DNA of 64,000 nucleotides, taken from Thalassospira sp. MCCC 1A03138 (GTDB lineage Bacteria; Pseudomonadota; Alphaproteobacteria; Rhodospirillales; Thalassospiraceae). The stretch covers positions 1-64,000 of the forward strand of contig NZ_JFJY01000010.1 in NCBI RefSeq assembly GCF_002115785.1, given 5' to 3'. Positions within the stretch are counted from its first letter, which is position 1; each line of letters begins with the position of its first letter. A program made the position numbers and the translations under genes. Below the pieces are notes generated by a model. That model searched no databases. It worked only from the letters and a program-made list of their open reading frames with translations, and was not told the DNA's origin. Of the stretch, positions 52,846 to 63,088 are shown in pieces.

Positions 52846-53316
52846 TCATCCAAGCATTTTTTGGTTGAGTAATATCTCTTTCCACATTTCGGATGATTCG
52901 AGTATCACATCGGTCAATCGATGTTTTTTCCCATCGAAAAACAAATTAATATGATGGCGCTCTCGCCCTTCTAGGACGATGGAAAATGAATCGTATTCTC
53001 GCCGGACAAACCAATCAGCATCTTTAGGGTTTTGCGTTAGTTTTAGATGCTTAGAGCGATTGGCGACATCTCGCACTATCTGCCATACTGGATATCGGCT
53101 TAGATTATTGTCTATCTCTGCGGATGTAATAGCACCGTCTTTGATGATCCAATCCCGCAAAGAGTGGCTCCAGATAAAATACGCAAGCGCTATGTCTAGG
53201 GTATCGTTGAAGTCAGTGCGAGGTAGGTCTTTTCCTGCGTCTATCGCACGCCTTTGCCATCTCAGCATGCGATCATAGTGATTTTTCCATCCTCCTACCC
53301 TGTCTGCAGAAAACAC
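52846..53316 (-). CDS. Unknown AT-rich gene, 156 residues
   Basis: Not recognised. The product is a soluble, mostly helical protein with many Trp (WKNHYDRMLRWQRRAI; IWSHSLRDWIIKDG) and the string RDVANRSKHLKL, a D-x-AN-x2-KH pattern I have seen in uncharacterised bacterial proteins. Base composition is distinctly AT-richer than its neighbours: the 60 bases from 52861 hold 24 G+C, against 35 in the 60 bases from 54061. It lies 82 bases upstream of the formamidase gene and 15 from another AT-rich gene. It may have been gained by transfer. Confidence 0.65.
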   Translation of the reverse strand: MFSADRVGGWKNHYDRMLRWQRRAIDAGKDLPRTDFNDTLDIALAYFIWSHSLRDWIIKDGAITSAEIDNNLSRYPVWQIVRDVANRSKHLKLTQNPKDADWFVRREYDSFSIVLEGRERHHINLFFDGKKHRLTDVILESSEMWKEILLNQKMLG

Positions 53317-53331
53317 CAGATCAATCCTCCC

Positions 53332-53634
53332 TTATTTGGATAGTTTTGGTGCGGCTAATCCACCTATCAAAGCGCCTATGAGCGCGCACGGAATTGCGCC
53401 GTTAACCGCTATACCAAAGCCAACTATTCCTATGGATGAGCCAAGAAGTAGCCCTAAGATCATTCCTAATATTATGAAAATAATTGTTTTTTTCACTTTA
53501 TGCCCTAGCAGAAAGTCATAGATAGGCGGTTCAAGGATGGTGATCGCGACGAGTTCTGGTTGAAGCATCCAGTCGCAGGTGTCTTGGTATCTGTTTCTTG
53601 AGTTTAGGGAAAAATGGAGATATTTCAAACCCAA
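53332..53634 (-). CDS. Unknown small membrane protein, 100 residues
   Basis: Not recognised. About 50 polar residues are followed by a Lys-Lys anchor and two membrane helices (TIIFIILGMILGLLLGSSIGI and IPCALIGALIGGLAA, the latter with the GxxxG spacing of packed helices). AT-rich like the gene after it. Both stand in the divergent gap between the formamidase and the monooxygenase genes. The ATG at 53634 has no strong ribosome site; an internal start cannot be excluded. Confidence 0.55.
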   Translation of the reverse strand: MGLKYLHFSLNSRNRYQDTCDWMLQPELVAITILEPPIYDFLLGHKVKKTIIFIILGMILGLLLGSSIGIVGFGIAVNGAIPCALIGALIGGLAAPKLSK

Positions 53635-53653
53635 ATATTTTATGCTTGAAATA
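53621..53653. promoter_or_regulatory. Inverted repeat before the aminobenzoate operon
   Basis: TATTTCAA at 53621-53628 and TTGAAATA at 53646-53653, perfect, with a 17-base loop, in the 99-base gap before the monooxygenase gene. TTGAAA could also serve as a -35 element. It is a candidate site for the MarR regulator encoded at 56787, with low certainty. Confidence 0.3.
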
Positions 53654-53733
53654 AATGTCGGGCAGGCGTACCGTTTTTGAAGTTTCCCAAAACAACCGGG
53701 GCAAAGACCCCCATATCAAGAAGGGAAAATCAG

Positions 53734-56028
53734 GTGAGAATAGCTTGTTTGGGTGGCGGTCCTGCGGGGCTTTATTTTGCGATTTCGATGAAATTGCGTG
53801 ATCCCGGCCATGAGGTCGTGGTGATCGAGCGTAACAAGCCCGATGACACGTTTGGCTGGGGCGTTGTCCTGTCGGACGAGACGCTGACCAATCTGGCGCA
53901 GAACGATGCCAAAAGTGCCGAGGCGATCCGGGCGCATTTTTCATATTGGGATGATGTTGCGGTTCTGTATCGCGGCGAAAAGACCGTATCGACCGGGCAT
54001 GGTTTTTGTGGCATCGGGCGCAAGCAGCTTTTGATCCTGTTGCAGCAGCGCGCACGCGAGTTGGGTGTTGAGCTTCGGTTCGAGACCGAGGCCGAGAGTG
54101 CCGCGCATTATGCCAAGGAATTTGACCTTGTCGTCGCATCCGACGGGCTTAATTCCAAAACCCGCACCGAGTTTGCCGATAAATTCCAGCCCGATATCGA
54201 TACGCGGAAATGCAAGTTTGTCTGGCTGGGCACGCATCAGAAATTCGATGATGCCTTTACCTTTATTTTCGAGAAAACCGACAAGGGCTGGGTCTGGGCG
54301 CACGCCTATCAGTTTGATGACAAGACCGCGACCTTTATCGTCGAATGTTCGCAAGCGACCTGGGAAGCCTATGGTTTCGGCGACATGACCAAGGAAGAGT
54401 CGATTGCCACCTGCGAGGAAATCTTCAAAGACCATCTTGGCGGTCATGCCCTTATCAGCAATGCGCATCATGTGCGCGGTTCGGCGTGGTTGAGCTTCCC
54501 CCGGGTTTTGTGCAAAACATGGTCGCATGAAAATATCGTCCTTATGGGCGATGCGGCGGCGACCGCGCATTTTTCCATCGGATCGGGGACCAAGCTTGCG
54601 CTTGAAAGCGCCATCGGGCTTGCCAATTACCTGCATTCCGAGGCCGACCTTCCATCCGCCTTTGCCAAATATGAAGACGAACGCCGGTTGGAGGTCTTGC
54701 GCCTGCAATCAGCGGCACGCAATTCGATGGAATGGTTCGAGGAGATCGAGCGGTATTTCCATTTCGATCCGGTGCAGTTTACCTATTCGCTTCTGACCCG
54801 ATCGCAGCGCATCAGCCATGAGAACCTGCGTATGCGCGATGCCAAGTGGCTGAAAGATGCCGAAGGATGGTTCCAGCGCAAGGCGGGCATTCCGGCAAAT
54901 GATGAAGTCCGTCACCCGATGTTCGTGCCGTTTACATTGCGCGACATGAAGCTTAAGAACCGCATCGTGGTGTCGCCGATGGCGCAGTACAAGGCGGTGG
55001 ATGGCTGCCCGACCGACTGGCATCTGGTGCATTATGCCGAACGGGCCAAGGGTGGTGCGGGGCTGGTTTATACCGAAATGACGTGCGTTTCCGACACCGG
55101 CCGCATCACGCCGGGTTGCCCCGGTTTTTATGATCCGTCGCACGAAGCGGCATGGAAACGGATTACCGATTTCGTGCATTCCGAAACGGATGCCAAAATC
55201 TGTGCGCAGATCGGCCATTCCGGGCGCAAGGGTTCGACCCAGCTTGGCTGGGAGGAAATGGATGCGCCGCTGAAATCGGGTAACTGGCCGATCATGTCGG
55301 CATCCGATATTGCGTGGTCGGATCGCAACCAGACGCCAAAACCGATGACGCGCGATGACATGGATAGGGTGCGCGATCAGTTTGTTGCAGCCGCCGAAAT
55401 GGCGGATCGGGCGGGCTTTGACATGATCGAGGTCCATGCAGCCCACGGGTATCTTCTGTCTTCGTTCATCAGCCCGGTCAGCAACAAGCGGGCGGATGAA
55501 TATGGCGGGTCGCTTGAAAACCGGATGCGTTATCCGTTGGAAGTGATTGATGCGGTGCGTGCCGCATGGCCGACGCACAAGCCGTTATCGGTGCGTATTT
55601 CGGCCAATGACTGGGTCGGGGATGAGGGCGTGACACCCGAAGAAGCGGTTGAGATCGCCCGGATGTTGCAGGCTCATGATGTTGATATCTGTGACGTGTC
55701 GGCCGGTCAGACGACCAAGGCCGCACGCCCGGTTTATGGCCGCATGTTCCAGACGCCGTTTTCCGACCGGATCAGGAACGAAGCGCATATGGCAACCATG
55801 GCGGTTGGCAATATTTACGAGCCTGATCACGTCAATTCGATCCTGATGGCGGGACGGGCGGACCTTGTGTGCCTTGCGCGGCCGCATCTGGCCGATCCGT
55901 ACTGGACGCTGCATGCGGCAGCCGGGCTTGGCAACCGGACGGAAAACTGGCCGGAACCATACCATGCAGGGCGTGATCAGATGTGGCGTCTGGCGGAACG
56001 ATCCGACGTCATGACCGGGAAGGTGTAA
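53734..56028 (+). CDS. 2-aminobenzoyl-CoA monooxygenase/reductase-type fusion flavoprotein
   Basis: A 764-residue protein joining two flavoenzymes. Residues 1-375 are an FAD-dependent aromatic hydroxylase ([14 protein letters not shown] at the start; [20 protein letters not shown] near 270-290). From about 395 an old-yellow-enzyme barrel follows ([55 protein letters not shown]). This fusion is characteristic of 2-aminobenzoyl-CoA monooxygenase/reductase and of salicylyl-CoA 5-hydroxylase relatives. Next to an aminobenzoate-CoA ligase and kynureninase, the former is favoured: it hydroxylates and reduces the aromatic ring of the CoA thioester. GTG 53734 follows GAAGGG; ATG 53677 would add 19 residues. 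Confidence 0.88.
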   Translation: MRIACLGGGPAGLYFAISMKLRDPGHEVVVIERNKPDDTFGWGVVLSDETLTNLAQNDAKSAEAIRAHFSYWDDVAVLYRGEKTVSTGHGFCGIGRKQLLILLQQRARELGVELRFETEAESAAHYAKEFDLVVASDGLNSKTRTEFADKFQPDIDTRKCKFVWLGTHQKFDDAFTFIFEKTDKGWVWAHAYQFDDKTATFIVECSQATWEAYGFGDMTKEESIATCEEIFKDHLGGHALISNAHHVRGSAWLSFPRVLCKTWSHENIVLMGDAAATAHFSIGSGTKLALESAIGLANYLHSEADLPSAFAKYEDERRLEVLRLQSAARNSMEWFEEIERYFHFDPVQFTYSLLTRSQRISHENLRMRDAKWLKDAEGWFQRKAGIPANDEVRHPMFVPFTLRDMKLKNRIVVSPMAQYKAVDGCPTDWHLVHYAERAKGGAGLVYTEMTCVSDTGRITPGCPGFYDPSHEAAWKRITDFVHSETDAKICAQIGHSGRKGSTQLGWEEMDAPLKSGNWPIMSASDIAWSDRNQTPKPMTRDDMDRVRDQFVAAAEMADRAGFDMIEVHAAHGYLLSSFISPVSNKRADEYGGSLENRMRYPLEVIDAVRAAWPTHKPLSVRISANDWVGDEGVTPEEAVEIARMLQAHDVDICDVSAGQTTKAARPVYGRMFQTPFSDRIRNEAHMATMAVGNIYEPDHVNSILMAGRADLVCLARPHLADPYWTLHAAAGLGNRTENWPEPYHAGRDQMWRLAERSDVMTGKV

Positions 56029-56031
56029 CCC

Positions 56032-56790
56032 ATGGGAAACCTTGCCATCAGCACAGCATTGATTACCGGCGGCGGGACGGGTGTGGGGGCCGTGATGGCC
56101 CGTATGCTGGCCGATGCCGGGGGCAAGGTCGCGGTATCAGGCCGCAGGCCCGAGATGCTGGCCGAGGTGGCAAAACATCCCAATATCACCGCCATTCCCG
56201 CCGATGTGACGGATGAGGCATCGGTGCGTGCGATGTTTGGCACATTTTGCGATGTGATCGGCGCGCCCGATCTGGTGATTGCCAATGCGGGCATGGCCGA
56301 AAGCGCGCCATTTGGCAAAACATCCATCGACCTTTGGAAGCGCACGATGGATGTGAACCTTACGGGCACGTTTTTGACGTTCCGCGAAGGATTGAACGTG
56401 ATGGATCGCGCCAGGCCGGGGCGGTTGATTTCGATTGCATCGACGGCGGGGCTTAAGGGCTATGCATATGTCACCGCCTATTGCGCGGCGAAACATGCGG
56501 TTATCGGGCTTGTCAAAAGCCTTGCGACCGAACTTGCATCAACGCCGATCACGGTCAATGCGGTTTGCCCCGGTTTCATGGAAACACCGATGCTTGAACA
56601 ATCGGTTGCCAATATCGTTGCGAAAACCGGCATGAGTGCGGAAGACGCACGCGCAAGCCTTGCGAAGATCAATCCGCAGAACCGGTTCATCCAACCCGAA
56701 GAAGTGGCCGAGACCGTGATGTGGCTGGCAAGCAGCCAGGCCGCATCGATCACCGGACAGGCGATTTCGGTATCGGGAGGAGAGATATGA
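56032..56790 (+). CDS. Short-chain dehydrogenase/reductase of the aminobenzoate operon
   Basis: A 252-residue SDR. TGGGTGVG at about 12-19, NAG near 84-86 and the active-site Y-x3-K in [21 protein letters not shown] ends it. It starts three bases after the monooxygenase stop and overlaps the MarR gene by four. In this setting it probably oxidises a 3-hydroxyacyl-CoA intermediate of the ring-degradation route; the exact substrate cannot be read. Confidence 0.85.
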   Translation: MGNLAISTALITGGGTGVGAVMARMLADAGGKVAVSGRRPEMLAEVAKHPNITAIPADVTDEASVRAMFGTFCDVIGAPDLVIANAGMAESAPFGKTSIDLWKRTMDVNLTGTFLTFREGLNVMDRARPGRLISIASTAGLKGYAYVTAYCAAKHAVIGLVKSLATELASTPITVNAVCPGFMETPMLEQSVANIVAKTGMSAEDARASLAKINPQNRFIQPEEVAETVMWLASSQAASITGQAISVSGGEI

Positions 56791-57284
56791 ATATGGATAA
56801 GACAGTCCGCGATCCCGATATGCCGCACAATGAAACATCGGATATCTCAAAGGCGCGCCTTCGGGCGTGGCTGCAAATCCTGAAAGTGTCGCGCAAGATC
56901 GAGGGCGAACTTCGCGAGAAGATGCGCCTTGAATTCGGGTCCACCTTGCCGCGCTTTGACGTGATGGCCGCCCTTTACCGGTCCCGCGACGGGATGCGCA
57001 TGAGCGAGCTTTCAAGTGCGCTTATGGTATCAAACGGCAATGTCACCGGCATTGTTGATCGTCTGGTGACAGAGGGGATGCTGGTCCGGGTGCCGGTTGA
57101 AAATGATCGCCGGGCATCGATCGTGCGCCTGACGGAAGCGGGCGAAAAGGATTTTGCCGAGCGGGCCCTTGTGCATGAAGGCTGGGTGTCCGAGCTGTTT
57201 TCCGATCTGTCGGCCCATGATGCCGATGCCCTGATCCGTATTCTTCGGACTGTTTATCATCATAACGAGGCGCACCATGACTAA
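56787..57284 (+). CDS. MarR-family transcriptional regulator
   Basis: A 165-residue MarR protein with the winged helix in residues about 60-125 ([40 protein letters not shown] in parts) and helical dimer arms on both sides. It sits inside the operon, overlapping the SDR gene upstream and the hydratase gene downstream. MarR proteins in aromatic-CoA operons usually release DNA when an aryl-CoA binds. ATG 56787 has GGGAGGAGAG just before it; an ATG at 56721 would reach far back into the SDR gene. Confidence 0.87.
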   Translation: MNMDKTVRDPDMPHNETSDISKARLRAWLQILKVSRKIEGELREKMRLEFGSTLPRFDVMAALYRSRDGMRMSELSSALMVSNGNVTGIVDRLVTEGMLVRVPVENDRRASIVRLTEAGEKDFAERALVHEGWVSELFSDLSAHDADALIRILRTVYHHNEAHHD

Positions 57285-58089
57285 GATGGCAAACATCACG
57301 CCAAAGCATTTCAACTGGCGCATGGAAGGCGACGTTGCGGTCATTTCGCTGGATCGGCCGGAACGCAAAAACCCGCTGACGTTCGAAAGTTATGCCGAGC
57401 TTCGCGATACGTTCCGTGATCTGGTTTATGCCGATGATATCAAGGCGGTGGTGTTTGGATCGAACGGTGGCAATTTCTGTTCGGGTGGGGATGTGCACGA
57501 CATTATCGGCCCGCTGATCGACAAGGACATGAAGGGGCTTCTGGAATTTACCCGCATGACCGGCGATCTGGTCAAGGCGATCATTGGCTGTGGCAAGCCG
57601 GTGATTGCAGCGGTGGATGGCATTTGCGTTGGTGCGGGGGCGATCATTGCCATGGCATCCGATTTGCGCATTGCGACCCCGGTATCGAAAACGGCGTTTC
57701 TGTTTACCCGTGTCGGGCTTGCGGGCTGTGACATGGGGGCATGTGCGATCCTGCCGCGTATCATCGGGCAGGGCCGGGCGGCCGAGCTTTTATATACGGG
57801 CCGTTCGATGTCGGCCGATGAGGGCGAGCGGTGGGGCTTTTATAACCGGCTGGTCGAGGGGGACGTTCTGGAGGCCGAGGCGATTGCGCTTGCAACCCGG
57901 ATTTCCGAAGGCCCGAATTTCGGTCACATGATGACGAAAACCATGCTGGCGCAGGAATGGAATATGGGGATCGAACAGGCGATTGAGGCCGAAGCACAGG
58001 CGCAGGCAATCTGCATGCAGACCGAGGATTTCAATCGCGCCTATAAGGCATTTGTCGCCAAGGAAAAACCGGTGTTCGAGGGGAACTGA
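57277..58089 (+). CDS. Enoyl-CoA hydratase/isomerase-family enzyme
   Basis: A 270-residue crotonase. [23 protein letters not shown] (oxyanion-hole loop) near 64-75 and [19 protein letters not shown] near 110-128 are the family motifs. The catalytic Glu positions of classical hydratase are not all evident: the second region reads [16 protein letters not shown], with Asp in place of one Glu. It could be a hydratase, an isomerase or a ring-opening hydrolase of the aminobenzoyl-CoA route. It overlaps MarR by eight bases and the next gene by one. Confidence 0.85.
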   Translation: MTKMANITPKHFNWRMEGDVAVISLDRPERKNPLTFESYAELRDTFRDLVYADDIKAVVFGSNGGNFCSGGDVHDIIGPLIDKDMKGLLEFTRMTGDLVKAIIGCGKPVIAAVDGICVGAGAIIAMASDLRIATPVSKTAFLFTRVGLAGCDMGACAILPRIIGQGRAAELLYTGRSMSADEGERWGFYNRLVEGDVLEAEAIALATRISEGPNFGHMMTKTMLAQEWNMGIEQAIEAEAQAQAICMQTEDFNRAYKAFVAKEKPVFEGN

Positions 58090-59246
58090 TGGCTGATACG
58101 TCCTATCTTGACTGGCCGTTTTTCGAAGACCGGCACCGCGACCTTGCCGCACGGCTTGATGCGTGGGCGGCGGCCAATCTTGACGGTATTGATCATCATG
58201 ATGTCGATGCGGCGTGCCGCGATCTGGTGGCGCGGCTTAACGATGGCGGGTGGCTGAAACATGCCGCCATTGACCCCGAAATTGATGGCGCAAAACTTGA
58301 TGTCCGGTCGCTTTGCCTGATCCGGGAGACGCTGGCGCGTTATGATGGGCTGGCCGATTTTGCCTTTGCCATGCAGGGGCTTGGCAGCGGGGCGATTTCG
58401 CTGTTTGGCACCAGGGCGCAGCGCGCAGAGATCCTGCCGAAAGTCCGGTCCGGCAAGGCGATTGCCGCCTTTGCTCTGACCGAACCGCAATCGGGATCGG
58501 ACGTTGCCAATATCGCGCTGGAAGCCCGTGCGGATGGCAGCGATTTCGTCCTGAGTGGCGAGAAAACCTGGATTTCCAATGGCGGGATTGCTGATTTTTA
58601 TTGCGTCTTTGCCCGCACCGGCGAGGCACCGGGGGCCAAGGGGCTTTCGTCGTTTCTGGTACCCGCCAACACACCGGGCCTTTCGATTGCCGAGCGGCTT
58701 GAAACCATTGCGCCGCATCCGTTGGCGCGGTTGAAATTTGATGATTGCCGTATTCCGGCGACCGCGCTCATTGGCTTGCCCGGCGAAGGGTTCAAGATCG
58801 CGATGTCGGTTCTGGACGTGTTCCGGTCGACTGTTGCCGCCGCCGCACTCGGCTTTGCCCGTCGTGCGTTGGACGAAACCATTAATCGCGTTCAGTCCCG
58901 CGAATTGTTTGGCGCGCCGCTTTTTGATTTGCAGATGGTGCAGGGGCATGTGGCCGACATGGCGCTTGATGTCGATGCCAGTGCGCTTCTGGTGTATCGC
59001 GCCGCGTGGCTTAAGGATAGCGGGGCCGCACGGGTGTCGCGCGAGGCCGCAATGGCAAAACTTTATTCAACCGATCATGCCCAAACCGTCATCGACAAGG
59101 CGGTACAAATACATGGCGGCGATGGTGTGCGTTCTGGTCACATCGTTGAAACGCTGTATCGGGAAATTCGCGCCCTTCGGATTTATGAAGGCGCGTCAGA
59201 CGTCCAAAAAATAATCATTGCACGGCAAACGCTGGCACAAAAATAG
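58089..59246 (+). CDS. Acyl-CoA dehydrogenase
   Basis: A 385-residue flavoprotein of the acyl-CoA dehydrogenase family: [19 protein letters not shown] (flavin-binding), [19 protein letters not shown], and the C-terminal [38 protein letters not shown] with the catalytic-region Glu of YEGAS in its usual place. It starts at ATG 58089, overlapping the hydratase stop (TGATG). It should oxidise a saturated alicyclic or acyl-CoA intermediate and hand electrons to ETF. Confidence 0.9.
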   Translation: MADTSYLDWPFFEDRHRDLAARLDAWAAANLDGIDHHDVDAACRDLVARLNDGGWLKHAAIDPEIDGAKLDVRSLCLIRETLARYDGLADFAFAMQGLGSGAISLFGTRAQRAEILPKVRSGKAIAAFALTEPQSGSDVANIALEARADGSDFVLSGEKTWISNGGIADFYCVFARTGEAPGAKGLSSFLVPANTPGLSIAERLETIAPHPLARLKFDDCRIPATALIGLPGEGFKIAMSVLDVFRSTVAAAALGFARRALDETINRVQSRELFGAPLFDLQMVQGHVADMALDVDASALLVYRAAWLKDSGAARVSREAAMAKLYSTDHAQTVIDKAVQIHGGDGVRSGHIVETLYREIRALRIYEGASDVQKIIIARQTLAQK

Positions 59247-59265
59247 CTGTATCAGGGGCTTAACC

Positions 59266-60900
59266 ATGTCGCACGTTCTGGGTCCGACCGCACATAGCGA
59301 TACGTTCGCAAGGGACAATCTTCCACCGGTCGAAAGTTGGCCGGTCTTTAACCTCGAAAAGTTTCAGTATCCCGAATATCTCAATGCCGGGGTCGAGCTG
59401 ACCGACCGGATGGTCGAACAGGGATTTGGCGATAATACCGCCCTGATCGGCAATGGCCGCCAGCGGACATACAAGGAATTATCCGACTGGACCAACCGCA
59501 TTGCCCATGCGCTGGCCGAGGATTATGGCGTCAAGCCCGGCAACCGGATTTTGATCCGGTCGGCCAATAATCCGGCTATGGTGGCCTGCTGGCTGGCCGC
59601 GACCAAGGCGGGGGCGGTTGTCGTCAATACCATGCCGATGCTGCGTGCCGGTGAACTGGCGCAGATCGTTGACAAGGCCGAGATCGAATTTGCCCTTTGC
59701 GATACGCGGCTGATGGATGAGCTGGTGGCGTGTGCCAAGGACAGCAAATTCCTTAAGAAAGTCATCGGCTTTGACGGTACGGCCAATCATGACGCGGAGC
59801 TTGATCGCATCGCACTGACCAAATCGGTGAAATATGAGGCGGTCAAGACCGGGCGCGATGATGTGGCGTTGCTGGGTTTCACATCGGGAACGACGGGGGA
59901 GCCAAAGGCCACCATGCATTTCCATCGTGATCTTCTGATCATTGCCGATGGTTATGCCAAGGAAGTCCTGAATGTGACGCCCGATGACGTGTTTGTCGGA
60001 TCGCCGCCGCTTGCCTTTACCTTTGGGCTTGGCGGGTTGGCCGTTTTCCCGTTGCGCTTCGGGGCAACCGCGACGTTGCTTGAAAAGGCATCGCCGCCCA
60101 ACATGATCGAGATTATCGAAACCTATAAGGCAACCGTGTGCTTTACCGCGCCGACGGCGTATCGGGCGATGCTGGCCGCGATGGAAGACGGGGCGGATTT
60201 ATCGTCGCTGCGCGCTGCGGTTTCGGCGGGCGAGACATTGCCCGCACCGGTTTACAAGGCATGGATGGAAAAGACCGGCAAGCCGATGCTGGACGGGATT
60301 GGCGCGACCGAGATGCTGCATATCTTTATTTCCAACCGGTTTGGCGACAGTCATCCGGCCTGCACCGGGCGACCGGTGGGCGGATATGAAGCCCGGATCG
60401 TTGATGATGAAATGAACGAATTGCCGGTTGGCACGATTGGCAAGCTTGCGGTGCGCGGGCCGACCGGGTGCCGGTATCTGGCCGATGATCGGCAGCATGG
60501 CTATGTGCGTGATGGCTGGAACCTGACGGGGGATGCGTTTTTTGTCGATAGCGACGGCTATTTCCATTTTGCCGCGCGTAATGACGATATGATCGTCTCG
60601 TCGGGCTATAACATTGCCGGTCCTGAAGTCGAGGCAGCGTTGCTGGCGCACCCGGATGTGGCGGAATGTGCGGTGGTGGCGGCTGCTGACGAGGAACGCG
60701 GTTATATCGTGCAGGCGCATGTGGTATTGACCCCGAATGCCAATCCGTCACCCGAAATGGCGAAGCTTTTGCAGGATCATGTCAAGGCGACGATTGCACC
60801 TTATAAATATCCGCGTTCGATCCTGTTTATCGACGCGTTACCGAAAACCGCGACTGGAAAAATCCAGCGATTCCGCCTGAAACAGGAAATGTCTGCATGA
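59266..60900 (+). CDS. 2-aminobenzoate (anthranilate)-CoA ligase
   Basis: A 544-residue acyl-adenylate enzyme of the benzoate-CoA ligase type. P-loop GFTSGTTGEPK near 203-213, adenylate motif YEARIVDDE and GDAFFVDSDGYFHFAARNDDM near 425-445, and catalytic Lys532 in KTATGKIQRF. Start ATG 59266, 19 bases after the dehydrogenase stop; an upstream in-frame ATG (59218) lies in that gene. Directly before kynureninase, it is very likely to activate anthranilate, the kynureninase product. Confidence 0.88.
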   Translation: MSHVLGPTAHSDTFARDNLPPVESWPVFNLEKFQYPEYLNAGVELTDRMVEQGFGDNTALIGNGRQRTYKELSDWTNRIAHALAEDYGVKPGNRILIRSANNPAMVACWLAATKAGAVVVNTMPMLRAGELAQIVDKAEIEFALCDTRLMDELVACAKDSKFLKKVIGFDGTANHDAELDRIALTKSVKYEAVKTGRDDVALLGFTSGTTGEPKATMHFHRDLLIIADGYAKEVLNVTPDDVFVGSPPLAFTFGLGGLAVFPLRFGATATLLEKASPPNMIEIIETYKATVCFTAPTAYRAMLAAMEDGADLSSLRAAVSAGETLPAPVYKAWMEKTGKPMLDGIGATEMLHIFISNRFGDSHPACTGRPVGGYEARIVDDEMNELPVGTIGKLAVRGPTGCRYLADDRQHGYVRDGWNLTGDAFFVDSDGYFHFAARNDDMIVSSGYNIAGPEVEAALLAHPDVAECAVVAAADEERGYIVQAHVVLTPNANPSPEMAKLLQDHVKATIAPYKYPRSILFIDALPKTATGKIQRFRLKQEMSA

Positions 60901-62090
60901 TTGACTTTGCCGCCACCAAAGCCTTGTTCCATATCCCTGACGGGGTGATTTACCTTGATGGTAATTCATTGGGCGCGATGCCGAAAACGGCGGCCGCGCG
61001 CGCCAAATCCATGATCAGTGACGAATGGGGCGAGATGCTTATTCGCGGCTGGAATGATGCCGGGTGGATGGAGCAGCCCAAACGCGTTGGCGATCTGGTC
61101 GCGCGTCTGATCGGGGCGGCGCCGGGTACGGTAGTGATGGGCGATACTTTGTCGATCAAGGTTTATCAGGCGCTTGCCAGTGCGCTTGAAATGAACCCGG
61201 ATCGTAAGGTGGTGGTTTCCGACAATGGCAATTTCCCGACCGACCTTTATATCGCCGATGGGCTGATCAAAAGCCTTGATAAGGGCCATGTGCTTAAGAC
61301 GCCAAACCCGGAAGATGTCGAAAGCCTGATCAACGAGGACTTGGCGGTTTTGATGTTGACCCATGTCGATTACCGCACCGGGCGGATGTATGACATGAAA
61401 CGGATCACGAAGCTGGCCCATGATGCGGGCGCGATTGTGATCTGGGATTTGGCGCATTCGGCGGGGGCGGTTCCGGTCGACCTTGCGGGATGTGAGGCCG
61501 ATTTTGCGGTCGGTTGTACCTATAAATACCTTAACGGTGGCCCCGGTGCGCCGGCATTTATTTATGTCCGGCCCGATCATGCGAAGACCGTGCGCCCGGC
61601 ATTGTCGGGATGGCTTGGTCATGCGGCCCCGTTTGCCTTTGACCTTGAATACAGCCCGGCACCCGATGTTTCGCGGATGCGGGTCGGCACGCCACCGGTC
61701 ATTCAGATGACGGTTCTGGAAGAAGCGATGAAGGCGTGGGATGGGGTCGAGATGGCCGATATCCGGGCGCGCAGCATCGAGCTTTGCGAGCAGTTCATCG
61801 CCGGGGTCGAGGCAAGCTGCCCGATGCTGGAACTGGCAAGCCCGCGGGATGCGACCCTGCGCGGATCGCAGGTATCGTTCAGGTTTGAAGATGGCTATGC
61901 GGTGATGCAGGCCTTGATTGCGCGCGGCGTGATTGGTGATTTCAGGGCACCCGATATCATCCGGTTCGGCTTTACCCCGCTTTATATCGACAACAATGAT
62001 GTTGATGGCGCGGTGAAGATTCTGGCCGAGATCATGGAAACGCGGGCCTGGGACAAGCCGGAATTCCACAAAAGGAATGCCGTGACATGA
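60897..62090 (+). CDS. kynU: Kynureninase
   Basis: A 397-residue PLP enzyme. [11 protein letters not shown] near 18-28, the region [13 protein letters not shown] near 181-193, and Lys210 in [15 protein letters not shown], the Schiff-base lysine. It splits kynurenine into anthranilate and alanine. It overlaps both the ligase gene and the dioxygenase gene by four bases, tying kynurenine breakdown to anthranilate activation within one transcript. Confidence 0.94.
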   Translation: MIDFAATKALFHIPDGVIYLDGNSLGAMPKTAAARAKSMISDEWGEMLIRGWNDAGWMEQPKRVGDLVARLIGAAPGTVVMGDTLSIKVYQALASALEMNPDRKVVVSDNGNFPTDLYIADGLIKSLDKGHVLKTPNPEDVESLINEDLAVLMLTHVDYRTGRMYDMKRITKLAHDAGAIVIWDLAHSAGAVPVDLAGCEADFAVGCTYKYLNGGPGAPAFIYVRPDHAKTVRPALSGWLGHAAPFAFDLEYSPAPDVSRMRVGTPPVIQMTVLEEAMKAWDGVEMADIRARSIELCEQFIAGVEASCPMLELASPRDATLRGSQVSFRFEDGYAVMQALIARGVIGDFRAPDIIRFGFTPLYIDNNDVDGAVKILAEIMETRAWDKPEFHKRNAVT

Positions 62091-62956
62091 GCGATAAAGC
62101 CAAAAATAACGGCTGCCCGATGAACCAGCCCTATGACCCCAGCACCGAGGGTGCGCGCACCGATTTTTCCGATCAGATGTCGTATGGCGATTATCTGGCG
62201 CTTGATGCGGTATTAACAGCCCAGCACCCATTGACCGATGCGCAGGATGAATTGCTGTTCATCATTCAGCATCAGACATCCGAATTGTGGATGAAGCTTG
62301 CGATCCGGGAAATTACCGCCGCACGTGATGCCATCCGCGAAGGTCGCCTGCAACCGGCATTCAAGATGCTGGCGCGGGTATCGCGCATATTCGAGCAATT
62401 GAACAATGCGTGGGACGTTTTGCGGACCATGACGCCCAGCGACTATACGACGTTTCGCGATGCGCTGGGCCCGTCGTCGGGTTTCCAGTCATATCAGTAT
62501 CGCCAGATCGAATTCATGCTGGGCAATCGGAACCATGCGATGTTGCGCCCGCATGCGCACCGTGACGACATTACCGAGATGCTGAAGGCCGAACTGGCAA
62601 CGCCCAGCCTTTATGACGAGGCGCTGGCGCTTTTGGCGCGCGAGGGGATTGCGGTGCCAGACGAGGTTTTATCACGTGATGTCAGCGCGCCATACGCGGC
62701 ACATGACGATGTGATTGCGGCGTGGCATGCGGTTTACAGCGCGCCTGAAAAGCATTGGCCGCTTTATGAGCTGGCCGAGAAGCTGGTGGATTTTGAGGAT
62801 TATTTCCGGCGTTGGCGGTTCAACCATGTGACCACGGTGGAGCGCGTCATTGGCTTCAAACGCGGGACCGGGGGGACCGGCGGGGTGAGTTACCTTAAAA
62901 AAATGCTGGAAGTTGAACTGTTTCCGGAACTCTGGCGGGTGCGAACCACGCTTTGA
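62087..62956 (+). CDS. kynA: Tryptophan 2,3-dioxygenase
   Basis: A 289-residue haem dioxygenase. [31 protein letters not shown] (the His here lines the substrate pocket), [18 protein letters not shown] and the C-terminal RHxxT-like segment [28 protein letters not shown] are characteristic. It opens the indole ring of tryptophan to N-formylkynurenine. Last gene of the operon before the binding protein 132 bases on. Confidence 0.94.
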   Translation: MSDKAKNNGCPMNQPYDPSTEGARTDFSDQMSYGDYLALDAVLTAQHPLTDAQDELLFIIQHQTSELWMKLAIREITAARDAIREGRLQPAFKMLARVSRIFEQLNNAWDVLRTMTPSDYTTFRDALGPSSGFQSYQYRQIEFMLGNRNHAMLRPHAHRDDITEMLKAELATPSLYDEALALLAREGIAVPDEVLSRDVSAPYAAHDDVIAAWHAVYSAPEKHWPLYELAEKLVDFEDYFRRWRFNHVTTVERVIGFKRGTGGTGGVSYLKKMLEVELFPELWRVRTTL

Positions 62957-63088
62957 GGATGGACGGGCCTGATGGAACACTGCAAAATCAGGGGCAGGCA
63001 TCAGGTCGATAAGTCCGTGACAAAAAACAACAAAGTCACGGAATGCCGATGTTGCTGAGTAGATAAAAACATAAACACGGAGGCTTTA

